Notes: generated by a model from the letters alone, not told the origin. 6,198 bases of DNA from Rhodospirillaceae bacterium (GCA_003488105.1 DNMS01000109.1:1-6198); one strand, 5' to 3'. Positions 1 through 4,629 are shown, counted from the first letter of the stretch. Translations and numbers: made by a program.

Positions 1-598
1 GGGCCGCTTTCTCGTAAACCTGGCGGGCGACGGATTGCATGCGGCCCTTGTGATATTCGTTGGGCCCGAACACGTTGAAGAACTTAAGCCCGGCCCAGCC
101 CGGCGGCTTGGGCCGGCCCGCCGCGACTTGTTCCGCGACCCAAATGTCGAACTGATTCTTCGACCAGCCGTACATGTTGAGCGGCTGCAGCGCCTTCAGC
201 GCCTCGATGGCACCGTCGTCGTCGAAGCCTTGGCTGCCGTCGCCGTAGGTCGCCGCCGAGGACGCGTAGATATAAGGAATGCCCAGGTCCGCGCACCAAT
301 GCCACAGGCGACGGGACAGGATGATGTTGTTCTTGATGATGCGGACCAGCCGCGTTTCCGTGGTCGCCGAGATGGCCCCCATGTGAATGATGCCGCGAAT
401 CCGGCCCGCGTTGTCATCGAGGAATCGGGACAGATTCTCAGGCGTGACCGTCTCAACATCCCGGCGCTTGGCGATGTTGCGGGCCTTTTCGTCCGAATCG
501 ACATGGTCGACGACCGCCACCGGGCCCAGGCCCCTGGCTTCCAGCCCGTGAACGATATTCGATCCGATGAACCCGGCGCCGCCGGTGACCACATACAT
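1..598 (-). CDS. hldD: ADP-L-glycero-D-manno-heptose-6-epimerase (HldD/RfaD), C-terminus cut by window edge
   Basis: This gene encodes the last enzyme of ADP-heptose synthesis. It epimerises C6 of ADP-D-glycero-D-manno-heptose to give the L-glycero form used for the LPS inner core, and acts in the cytoplasm. About 199 of the usual ~310-330 residues are visible. The reverse-strand ATG at 598-596 opens directly into the Rossmann motif TGGAGFIGSN (residues 5-14). IHMGAISATTE (71-81), YASSAATYGDG (111-121) and the SDR catalytic pair in YGWSK (Y143, K147) follow. FGPNEYHKGRMQSV (177-190) is the family signature that separates HldD from other NAD(P)-dependent sugar epimerases. No good Shine-Dalgarno precedes the start, but the next in-frame Met lies past the dinucleotide-binding motif, so this start is favoured. 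It is divergent from ubiK. The reading frame is intact up to base 1, and the C-terminal substrate-binding part is outside the window. Identity is very likely. Confidence 0.93.
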   Translation of the reverse strand, partial: MYVVTGGAGFIGSNIVHGLEARGLGPVAVVDHVDSDEKARNIAKRRDVETVTPENLSRFLDDNAGRIRGIIHMGAISATTETRLVRIIKNNIILSRRLWHWCADLGIPYIYASSAATYGDGSQGFDDDGAIEALKALQPLNMYGWSKNQFDIWVAEQVAAGRPKPPGWAGLKFFNVFGPNEYHKGRMQSVARQVYEKAA

Positions 599-726
599 GG
601 GCTGCTTATAGGCCGGGCTGGGCCGGGGAGCAACCGGGCGCGCAGCCGGGCCCACGCTTGCGAAAGCCCCCCAACAGGGCCATATATCACCTATAGATTA
701 CGCGCCATAAGCCAAGGAGTTCCGCC
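599..726. promoter_or_regulatory. Divergent intergenic region hldD / ubiK, putative promoters
   Basis: These 128 bases separate two genes read away from each other, so they should hold both promoters. The half next to hldD is very GC-rich. An AT-rich patch at 681-700 (CATATATCAC then CTATAGATTA) stands out from its surroundings. For ubiK, TTGCGA at 658-663 (4/6 to the -35 consensus) with ATATAT at 682-687 (18-base spacer) is one candidate; TATAGA at 692-697 is another possible -10. I could not assign a convincing -35/-10 pair for hldD on the minus strand. A good ribosome binding site for ubiK (AAGGAG, 714-719) closes the region. Promoter presence is inferred from gene arrangement; the exact elements are uncertain. 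Confidence 0.45.
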
Positions 727-1062
727 ATGCAGACGTCCAACCGAATCCTCGACGACCTGGCCAAGGTGGCCAACGGCGCCGTGGCGACGCTCGCCGGCAT
801 GAAGGACGAGGTGGAAGCCATGATCCGCCAGCAGGTCGAACGATATCTGGCCGACGGCAACCTGGTTCCCCGCGACGAGTTCGATGCCATGGCCGAAGTC
901 GCGAAGAACGCCCGCGCGGCGCAGGAAAAACTGGAGGCCCGAGTCGCCAAGCTGGAGGCCCAGATAGCCGGCAAAGGCGCCGCAAAACCGCAGACGGCCG
1001 CGAAAAAAACCACGGCCAAACCCGCCCCCCGCAAGGCCCCGACCGGTAAACCCAAGGCCTGA
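727..1062 (+). CDS. ubiK: UbiK-family accessory factor (BMFP/YqiC type)
   Basis: This is a 111-residue protein of the UbiK/BMFP (membrane fusogenic) family. In enterobacteria UbiK works with UbiJ as an accessory factor for aerobic ubiquinone synthesis and binds lipid; Brucella BMFP was described as a trimeric coiled-coil protein with membrane-fusing activity. The N-terminal family region reads NRILDDLAKVANGAVATLAGMK (5-26) as an amphipathic helix. LVPRDEFDAMAEVAKNAR (46-63) leads into a coiled coil of EKLEARVAKLEAQIA (67-81), the typical ending of the family. After it comes a 30-residue Lys/Ala/Pro tail (82-111), longer and more basic than I recall for the E. coli protein (~96 aa). The start is set by AAGGAG at 714-719, 7 bases before the ATG. 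It is divergent from hldD and is followed by 287 non-coding bases, so it may be transcribed alone. The family call is strong; a ubiquinone role here is inferred by homology. Confidence 0.88.
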   Translation: MQTSNRILDDLAKVANGAVATLAGMKDEVEAMIRQQVERYLADGNLVPRDEFDAMAEVAKNARAAQEKLEARVAKLEAQIAGKGAAKPQTAAKKTTAKPAPRKAPTGKPKA

Positions 1063-1069
1063 CGCACCG

Positions 1070-1081
1070 TCCATATATGGA
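1070..1081. repeat. 12-bp perfect palindrome containing CCATATATGG
   Basis: TCCATATATGGA reads the same on both strands and lies 8 bases past the ubiK stop codon. Eight of its bases (CCATATAT) recur at 680-687, just upstream of ubiK, so the two copies flank the gene. An AT-rich palindrome like this is uncommon in DNA of this composition. It could be a protein-binding site, or chance. No known bacterial operator that I recognise matches it. Confidence 0.5.
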
Positions 1082-1097
1082 GTCGTTTCAGGGTCTT

Positions 1098-1114
1098 GCG
1101 GCCACCCGCTTTTT
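1098..1114 (+). terminator. ubiK: Weak intrinsic terminator candidate after ubiK
   Basis: GCGG (1098-1101) pairs with CCGC (1106-1109) across a 4-base loop, followed by five T residues (1110-1114). An alternative pairing is GGGT (1091-1094) with ACCC (1104-1107). The stem is only four GC pairs, so termination would be weak. It is placed sensibly, 35 bases past the ubiK stop. Confidence 0.35.
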
Positions 1115-1221
1115 CGCCCATTTGCGTGTAAGCCTTTCTGATTCCCGATTCTTCCACAAATATTCACAGAACCGCCCCAATCCACCCTTGCACGGCTTTC
1201 GCCCTTAAGGCAGGCTAGCTC

Positions 1222-1249
1222 TTGTATCCAAGGGGGCCACAGATACCAT
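1222..1249 (+). promoter_or_regulatory. Tentative sigma-70-type promoter for the ybjN-proC unit
   Basis: TTGTAT (1222-1227) and TACCAT (1244-1249) each match the -35 and -10 consensus at four of six positions, with a 16-base spacer. Transcription would start near 1256 and give a leader of about 95 bases that includes the hairpin at 1303-1320. CATATT at 1247-1252 is an alternative -10. The match is weak; the location is the main support. Confidence 0.3.
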
Positions 1250-1302
1250 ATTTCGGTAAGCTCCGAGATGTTGTGGGCGATCCCTTTGGCGACAAGCCTG
1301 GA

Positions 1303-1320
1303 GGCGCCCGCCCGGGCGCC
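1303..1320 (+). other. GC-rich hairpin in the leader of the YbjN gene
   Basis: GGCGCCC (1303-1309) pairs perfectly with GGGCGCC (1314-1320) across the loop GCCC. This seven-pair, all-GC stem ends 15 bases before the AAGGAG ribosome binding site at 1336-1341. No T-run follows, so it is not an intrinsic terminator. It could affect message stability or translation of the downstream gene, but an all-GC repeat of this size can also arise by chance in GC-rich DNA. Confidence 0.45.
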
Positions 1321-1349
1321 GCCGGTCCAGCCACGAAGGAGCAGCGGCC

Positions 1350-1853
1350 ATGCCTGCACTCGAATTCGCCGTAGATAGCCAAAAACACAATCCTTTGGAC
1401 CTGATCGAACAGATCGTGGAAGGAAACGACTGGACCTTCGACCGCCGAAGCGACCAGGAACTGGCCGTTCAAGTGCCGGGAACCTGGTGCGACTACAGCC
1501 TCTATTTCGCCTGGAACGACGAGATCGAGGCCATGCACTTCACCTGCGCCTTCGACATGCGCGTGCCCCAGGAGCGGCGCACGCCGGTCTACGAACTTCT
1601 GGCCCGGGTCAACGAAAAGCTCTGGCTCGGCCATTTCGGCATGTGGGATGACGAAGGCCTGCCCATGTTCCGCCATGTCCTGCCCATGCGCGCGGCCAAC
1701 GGCCCGACCATGAGCCAGATGGAAGACATCGTCGAAACGGCGCTGTACGAATGCGAACGCTTTTACCCCGCCTTTCAATACGTGATCTGGGGTGGGCGGA
1801 CCGCCGACGATGCCGTGGCCGCCGCCATGGTGGACACGGTCGGCGAAGCCTGA
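1350..1853 (+). CDS. YbjN-domain protein of unknown function
   Basis: This 167-residue soluble protein has no signal peptide or membrane segment. It matches the YbjN (bacterial sensory transduction regulator) family as found in alphaproteobacteria: an N-terminal NPLDLIEQIVEGNDWTFDRRS (14-34), a strand-rich core DYSLYFAWNDEIEAMHFTCAFDM (48-70), then RTPVYELLARVNEKLWLGHFGMW (77-99) and a C-terminal METALYECERFYPAFQYVIW-like helix (about 124-147). Family members resemble type III secretion chaperones in fold, and E. coli YbjN has been tied to motility and stress phenotypes, but the biochemical role is not known. The ATG is preceded by AAGGAG (1336-1341) at an 8-base spacing. The gene ends 31 bases before proC and probably shares its transcript. 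I recall a YbjN gene next to proC in many alphaproteobacteria, which would suggest a conserved link, though no mechanism is visible. The acidic, Ala-rich C-terminus (151-167) looks disordered. Confidence 0.85.
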   Translation: MPALEFAVDSQKHNPLDLIEQIVEGNDWTFDRRSDQELAVQVPGTWCDYSLYFAWNDEIEAMHFTCAFDMRVPQERRTPVYELLARVNEKLWLGHFGMWDDEGLPMFRHVLPMRAANGPTMSQMEDIVETALYECERFYPAFQYVIWGGRTADDAVAAAMVDTVGEA

Positions 1854-1870
1854 TCCCGCCCCGCAGGACC

Positions 1871-1876
1871 GAAGGA
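1871..1876 (+). promoter_or_regulatory. proC: Ribosome binding site that fixes the proC start
   Basis: GAAGGA lies 8 bases before the ATG at 1885. The same frame stays open upstream to an ATG at 1792, but that part overlaps the end of the YbjN gene, encodes a Pro/Trp-rich stretch unlike any ProC N-terminus, and has no comparable site. The 1885 start also puts the nucleotide-binding motif at residues 11-16, as expected. Confidence 0.85.
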
Positions 1877-1884
1877 ACCCTGCC

Positions 1885-2736
1885 ATGACGGCCGCCCGTC
1901 CCTTGTTGGTTGTCGGCGGCGGCAAGATGGGCGGCGCCCTGATGGCCGGCTGGATCGGCCGGGGCATTTCGGCGGCGGACATCTTCGTCGTCGAGCCCAA
2001 TCCCGACAACGCCTCAGCCCTGGCCCGCGATCTCGGGGTCACCGTCGCCGCCATGGCGGACGACCTGCCCCCGGATTTGCTGCCTGAACTGGTGATGTTC
2101 GCCGTCAAGCCGCAGGTCATGGCCGACGTCGTCCCGGCCTACCTTCCGTTCGCCGGGCCATCGACCGTGTTCCTGTCCATCGCCGCCGGCACGCCGATCG
2201 CCTTATTCGAGGATTGCCTGGGCGAGGTCGCGGCGATCGTCCGCGTCATGCCCAATACCCCGGCCGCCGTGGGCCGGGGCGCCAGCGTCGCCTGCGCCAA
2301 TGCCCGCGTCACCGACGCCCAGCAGAAGCTGTGCCATGATCTGCTGACCGCCGTCGGCCAGGTTCATTGGGTCGAGGACGAAGACCTGTTGCATGCCGTC
2401 ACCGGCCTGTCCGGCAGCGGCCCGGCCTATGTCTTCCATTTGGTCGAATGCCTGGCCCGGGCGGGCCGTGAGGCCGGCTTGCCGGAAGACCTTGCGAATT
2501 CCCTGGCCCGGGCAACGGTCGAGGGGGCGGGCGAACTGCTGCACCGATCGGCCACGGACACACCCGATACCCTGCGCCGCAACGTGACCAGCCCCGGCGG
2601 CACCACGGCGGCCGGGCTGACGGTCCTGATGGGTGGCGATCCCAACAAGGGCGACCCGGCCAATGGCCCCCTGGGCGACCTGGTGACCGATTGCGTCGCC
2701 GCCGCCGCCAGGCGGTCCCGCGAATTGGCGGAGTAA
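1885..2736 (+). CDS. proC: Pyrroline-5-carboxylate reductase
   Basis: ProC catalyses the last step of proline synthesis, NAD(P)H-dependent reduction of 1-pyrroline-5-carboxylate to L-proline, in the cytoplasm. The 283-residue product is slightly longer than the usual ~265-275. It shows the N-terminal Rossmann motif GGGKMG (11-16), FAVKPQVM (72-79), RVMPNTPAAVGRGAS (120-134) and the C-terminal dimerisation-domain signature AVTGLSGSGPAYVFHLVECL (171-190), then VEGAGELL (212-219) and NVTSPGGTTAAGLTVL (233-248). All family signature blocks are intact, so the enzyme should be active. The segment after 248 carries a short GDPNK/GDPAN duplication (251-260) before the closing helix DCVAAAARRSRELA (269-282), which explains part of the extra length. 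It follows the YbjN gene by 31 bases, pointing to co-transcription. The start is chosen from the GAAGGA site at 1871-1876. Confidence 0.96.
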   Translation: MTAARPLLVVGGGKMGGALMAGWIGRGISAADIFVVEPNPDNASALARDLGVTVAAMADDLPPDLLPELVMFAVKPQVMADVVPAYLPFAGPSTVFLSIAAGTPIALFEDCLGEVAAIVRVMPNTPAAVGRGASVACANARVTDAQQKLCHDLLTAVGQVHWVEDEDLLHAVTGLSGSGPAYVFHLVECLARAGREAGLPEDLANSLARATVEGAGELLHRSATDTPDTLRRNVTSPGGTTAAGLTVLMGGDPNKGDPANGPLGDLVTDCVAAAARRSRELAE

Positions 2737-2750
2737 CTTCCGCGATCCGA

Positions 2751-2779
2751 CTGGCATTTCCGCCGATCCTTCCTACATA
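2751..2779 (+). promoter_or_regulatory. Possible promoter for the TetR/COQ9-like gene
   Basis: CTGGCA (2751-2756, 4/6 to the -35) is followed after 17 bases by TACATA (2774-2779); CATAAT at 2776-2781 (5/6 to the -10 consensus) overlaps it at a longer spacing. The 72-base gap after proC is large enough for a promoter, and no terminator is visible in it. The downstream gene may therefore be read both from this site and by read-through from proC. Confidence 0.35.
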
Positions 2780-2808
2780 ATGAAAAGCGCAGGTAAGGAG
2801 GCACCGCC

Positions 2809-3501
2809 ATGGCCAAGCGGCCCCAAGGCACGACCCCAGGCAAGACAAGCGGCAAAGGAAAGGCGAAGACCGCCGCCCCGGGCGATCCACGGGACGCCGT
2901 GATCGACGCCGCCATGGTCCGGATCGCGCGCGATGGTTGGCGGCGCCTGTCCCTGGCCGATGTCGCCGCTGACGCCGGGGTGCCGCTGGCCGACGTCCTG
3001 ATCCCCTTTCCCACCAAATACGACATCGTCAACGCATTCCAGGACCGCATCGACGCGCAGATGCTGACCGCCGCCGACACGCATGCGGCCTCGGGCGACG
3101 CGGGCGTCGGCATCCGCGACCGCCTGTTCGACCTGTTGATGGAACGATTTGACGCCCTGACCCCGCACCGGGCCGCCATGGCCGAGATCGCCAAGGATTC
3201 GCTCTGCGATCCGGTGGCACTGCGGTTTCTGCCGCGCATGGCCCGGACCATGGCCCGGGTGCTTGCGGCCGCGGGGATTGACGCCTCGGGCCCCTGCGGA
3301 CTGCTGCATGCCAAGGGCCTCGCCCTGGTCTATGCCGATGCCTTTCGGGTGTGGCTGGGCGATGACGGCGCCGATCAAGCGAAGACCATGGCGGCGCTCG
3401 ACAAGGGGCTGCGCCGGGCCGAGGCCGCGATGCGGTTTCTCGGCCGGGTCCGCCCGAAACGGTCCCCCCGCCAGGACGGGCCCGAGGCCGCCCCGGCCTA
3501 A
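2809..3501 (+). CDS. TetR-fold protein, regulator or COQ9-like
   Basis: This 230-residue protein has a TetR-type N-terminal helical domain and an all-helical C-terminal domain. A disordered, Lys/Gly/Thr-rich leader (1-25) precedes the first helix RDAVIDAAMVRIARDGWRRLSL (28-49). A helix-turn-helix-like segment, ADVAADAGVPLADVLIPFPTK (50-70), and YDIVNAFQDRI (71-81) follow. The usual recognition-helix ending LY-x-x-F is replaced by VLIPFP, with two prolines and few basic residues, so DNA binding is doubtful. The C-terminal half, LLHAKGLALVYADAFRVWLGDDGADQAKTMAALDKGLRRAE (165-205), recalls COQ9-type proteins, which share the TetR fold and aid ubiquinone synthesis. The start is firm: TAAGGAGG at 2794-2801 sits 7 bases before the ATG. 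The C-terminus is a basic, Pro-rich tail (213-230). It lies 72 bases after proC and 142 bases before the phasin. The TetR fold is likely; whether it is a repressor or a COQ9-like factor is open. Confidence 0.78.
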   Translation: MAKRPQGTTPGKTSGKGKAKTAAPGDPRDAVIDAAMVRIARDGWRRLSLADVAADAGVPLADVLIPFPTKYDIVNAFQDRIDAQMLTAADTHAASGDAGVGIRDRLFDLLMERFDALTPHRAAMAEIAKDSLCDPVALRFLPRMARTMARVLAAAGIDASGPCGLLHAKGLALVYADAFRVWLGDDGADQAKTMAALDKGLRRAEAAMRFLGRVRPKRSPRQDGPEAAPA

Positions 3502-3511
3502 GTTTTATTTT
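3485..3511 (+). terminator. Intrinsic terminator candidate overlapping the stop codon
   Basis: AGGCC (3485-3489) pairs with GGCCT (3495-3499) across a 5-base loop; the T-rich run GTTTTATTTT begins at 3502. The right arm includes the first base of the TAA stop codon (3499-3501). The stem is short but all but one pair are GC. It would end the ybjN-proC-tetR transcript just before the phasin promoter. Confidence 0.4.
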
Positions 3512-3524
3512 ATTGCACTGCAAT
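3512..3524. promoter_or_regulatory. Upstream palindromic operator candidate at the phasin promoter (PhaR-type)
   Basis: ATTGCACTGCAAT is a perfect inverted repeat of six bases around a single central C. It ends 7 bases before the -35 element of the phasin promoter. Its core fits the pattern TTGC-N3-GCAA, close to the TGC-rich CTGC-N3/4-GCAG sites that, as I recall, PhaR binds upstream of phasin genes in alphaproteobacteria. A near-identical core recurs at 3572-3582. PhaR itself is not encoded in this window, so the binding protein is inferred. Confidence 0.6.
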
Positions 3525-3531
3525 ATAAGGC

Positions 3532-3561
3532 TTGACTTACATCCCCATTCGACCGCATATA
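3532..3561 (+). promoter_or_regulatory. Phasin gene promoter
   Basis: TTGACT (3532-3537) matches the -35 consensus at five of six positions. The AT patch CATATAGG starting at 3556 offers a -10: CATATA at 18 bases spacing, or TATAGG (3558-3563) at 20. Transcription would start around 3568-3572 and give a leader of about 75 bases. Matching palindromes lie just upstream and just downstream, which suggests repression of this promoter. Confidence 0.55.
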
Positions 3562-3571
3562 GGCGTCACTG

Positions 3572-3582
3572 TTGCAGTGCAG
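3572..3582. promoter_or_regulatory. Downstream palindromic operator candidate at the phasin promoter (PhaR-type)
   Basis: TTGCAGTGCAG matches the reverse complement of the upstream core (TTGCACTGCAA, 3513-3523) at 10 of 11 positions. It lies at or just past the expected transcription start, a typical position for a repressor site. The centres of the two copies are 59 bases apart, so looping or joint occupancy could close the promoter between them. Confidence 0.57.
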
Positions 3583-3629
3583 CATAACTCTCGCACATGC
3601 ACAAAGCACATTCCCTTTCGCGCTCCAAT

Positions 3630-3635
3630 GGAGGA
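3630..3635 (+). promoter_or_regulatory. Ribosome binding site that fixes the phasin start
   Basis: GGAGGA lies 8 bases before the ATG at 3644. The same frame is open from an ATG at 3572, but that one falls inside the downstream operator and probably at the transcription start, and has no ribosome binding site. The 3644 start is therefore preferred. Confidence 0.85.
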
Positions 3636-3643
3636 CCGACCAA

Positions 3644-4141
3644 ATGTACACCGATATGTTCAAGCTCGACAAAAATGGCTTCCCCGCCTGGGCTACCGAC
3701 TTCACCAAGATCTATGCCGATTTCGACCCCGCCAAGATGTCCGACCAGGTCATGAAGGCGATGAAGGGCGGCTCCATGGAAGCCATCGACGTCAACGCCG
3801 TGATGGACATCCAGCGCAAGAACCTTGAAGCCCTGAACAAGGCCAGCCAGGCCGCCTTCGAAGGCGTCCAGGCCGCTGCCCAGAAGCAGGCCGAACTGTT
3901 CAAGGCCGCGTTCGATCAGGCCAGCACCGCCGCCGAATCCCTGGGCAAGGTTTCTTCCCCGCAGGATCTGGTGACCAAGGAACTGGACCTGTGCAAGGCC
4001 GCTTTCGAATCCTCCCTGGCCAATTCCAAGAAGGTTACGGACGTCGTCACCAAAGCCAACGACGCCGCCGTTAAGGTGATCAACACCCGCATCGCCGAAG
4101 CCTTCGACGAAATGAAGGGTCAGATGAGCAAAGCCAAGTAA
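3644..4141 (+). CDS. Phasin family protein (polyhydroxyalkanoate granule coat)
   Basis: Phasins are small amphipathic proteins that coat polyhydroxyalkanoate granules and control their number and size. This 165-residue protein is almost wholly helical and rich in Ala, Lys, Gln and Glu, with few aromatic residues after residue 30. The N-terminal segment, MYTDMFKLDKNGFPAWATDFTKIYADFDP (1-29), holds most of the aromatic residues. The phasin core follows: IDVNAVMDIQRKNLEALNKASQAAFEGVQAAAQKQAELFKAAFDQA (48-93), typical of the Phasin_2 family, then a second long helix with repeated hydrophobic spacing (107-157) and a basic end, MSKAK. One Cys (C117) is present; there is no signal peptide. Codon use leans to AAG, GAC and GCC, with few rare codons, fitting strong expression. 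It has its own promoter with a candidate operator pair and a strong terminator, so it is monocistronic. The family call is strong; binding to PHB granules is inferred, since no PHA synthase gene is in view. Confidence 0.88.
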   Translation: MYTDMFKLDKNGFPAWATDFTKIYADFDPAKMSDQVMKAMKGGSMEAIDVNAVMDIQRKNLEALNKASQAAFEGVQAAAQKQAELFKAAFDQASTAAESLGKVSSPQDLVTKELDLCKAAFESSLANSKKVTDVVTKANDAAVKVINTRIAEAFDEMKGQMSKAK

Positions 4142-4163
4142 TCGGCTTTTCCGTCTTTCGAAG

Positions 4164-4192
4164 AAGGCCGCCCGCCGAGGGCGGCCTTTTTT
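4164..4192 (+). terminator. Strong intrinsic terminator of the phasin gene
   Basis: AAGGCCGCCC (4164-4173) pairs perfectly with GGGCGGCCTT (4179-4188) across a 5-base loop, and a run of T residues extends to 4192. The ten-pair stem plus six T residues, 22 bases past the phasin stop, is a textbook Rho-independent terminator. It also insulates csaA from phasin expression. Confidence 0.92.
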
Positions 4193-4205
4193 GTTGCGCG
4201 CCTTT

Positions 4206-4235
4206 TTGATTGCATGACGGGGTGGGCGCGATAAA
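4206..4235 (+). promoter_or_regulatory. csaA: Putative csaA promoter
   Basis: TTGATT (4206-4211) and GATAAA (4230-4235) each match the consensus at four of six positions, with an 18-base spacer. They lie directly between the phasin terminator and the csaA ribosome binding site (AAGGAG, 4247-4252). Transcription would start only about 18 bases before the ATG. A promoter is needed somewhere here, because the terminator cuts off read-through. Confidence 0.45.
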
Positions 4236-4259
4236 TTTCCGGGCCGAAGGAGACACTCC

Positions 4260-4613
4260 ATGTCCGAAAGCCCGACCCCGCAGATCACTTTCGACGATTT
4301 CCTGGCCGTGGATATCCGCGTCGGGACGATCGTCCGCGCCGAACCCTTTCCCGAGGCCCGCCGCCCCGCCATCAAACTGTGGGTCGATTTCGGCCCGGAT
4401 ATCGGCGAGCGCAAGACCTCGGCCCAGATCACCCGCCACTACACGCCGGACAGCCTGGTCGGGCGTCAGGTCGCGGGCGTCGTCAATTTTCCGTCAAAGC
4501 AGATCGGCAAGTTCATGTCGGAAGTGTTGGTCCTGGGGTTTCCCGACGCGGACGGCGAGGTCGTGATGATCCACCCGGACCTGAAGGTTCCTAACGGCGG
4601 ACGGCTTTTCTGA
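4260..4613 (+). CDS. csaA: tRNA-binding, chaperone-like protein CsaA
   Basis: CsaA is a small homodimeric OB-fold protein related to the tRNA-binding domain of methionyl- and phenylalanyl-tRNA synthetases. Bacillus CsaA was described both as an export-related chaperone and as a tRNA-binding protein; its cellular role remains unsettled. The 117-residue product has full family length and signatures: FDDFLAVDIRVGTIVRAEPFPEARRPAIKLWVDFG (11-45), TSAQITRHYTPDSLVGRQVAGVVNFPSKQIGKFMSEVLVLGF (53-94) and the ending HPDLKVPNGGRLF (105-117). No signal peptide is present, so it is cytoplasmic. The start is set by AAGGAG (4247-4252), 7 bases before the ATG. It is single-gene, isolated from the phasin by a terminator, and converges with the histidine kinase, whose stop codon begins only 16 bases past its own. 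The family call is very strong. Confidence 0.95.
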   Translation: MSESPTPQITFDDFLAVDIRVGTIVRAEPFPEARRPAIKLWVDFGPDIGERKTSAQITRHYTPDSLVGRQVAGVVNFPSKQIGKFMSEVLVLGFPDADGEVVMIHPDLKVPNGGRLF

Positions 4614-4629
4614 TCTTCCCGGCCGCCCG

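Larger units (their letters stand above)
1063..1349. other. Non-coding stretch between ubiK and the YbjN gene
   Basis: No convincing gene lies in these 287 bases. The longest plus-strand frame here (1077-1208, 43 codons) has no ribosome binding site and no recognisable sequence. The minus-strand frames crossing it run antisense through both neighbours. It holds a 12-bp palindrome (1070-1081), a weak hairpin with a T-run (1098-1114), a tentative promoter (1222-1249), a GC-rich hairpin (1303-1320) and the ribosome binding site for the next gene (AAGGAG, 1336-1341). The middle part (about 1110-1260) is less GC-rich than the flanking genes, as expected for regulatory DNA. An unannotated small RNA is possible but not shown by anything I can see. 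Confidence 0.5.

Noticed and set aside
35..802. A 255-codon plus-strand open frame opposite hldD
   Set aside because: The reverse strand encodes clear HldD motifs throughout; this frame runs into ubiK in another frame and shows no family features.
1160..1168. ATATTCACA, one mismatch from a DnaA box (TTATNCACA)
   Set aside because: It is a single site with no cluster, no AT-rich unwinding region and no replication genes nearby; most likely chance.
1077..1208. A 43-codon plus-strand frame in the gap after ubiK, starting inside the 12-bp palindrome
   Set aside because: It has no ribosome binding site, no recognisable sequence and untypical codon use, and it spans a terminator-like hairpin.
1215..2120. 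A 301-codon minus-strand open frame across the YbjN gene and proC
   Set aside because: It is antisense to two well-supported genes, gives low-complexity protein, and such frames are common in GC-rich DNA.
2752..2765. TGGCAT-type sigma-54 promoter before the TetR-like gene
   Set aside because: The -12 half (TTGC at the right spacing) is absent; the sequence is only half of the motif.
2427..3314. A 295-codon minus-strand open frame across proC and the TetR-like gene
   Set aside because: It is a shadow of real genes on the plus strand, with Ser/Arg/Ala-rich product and no ribosome binding site or family motif.
3566..4432. A 288-codon minus-strand frame opposite the phasin gene
   Set aside because: It is antisense to the phasin, reads through its terminator hairpin and gives a Gly/Leu-rich product typical of the complement of Ala/Lys-rich coding DNA.
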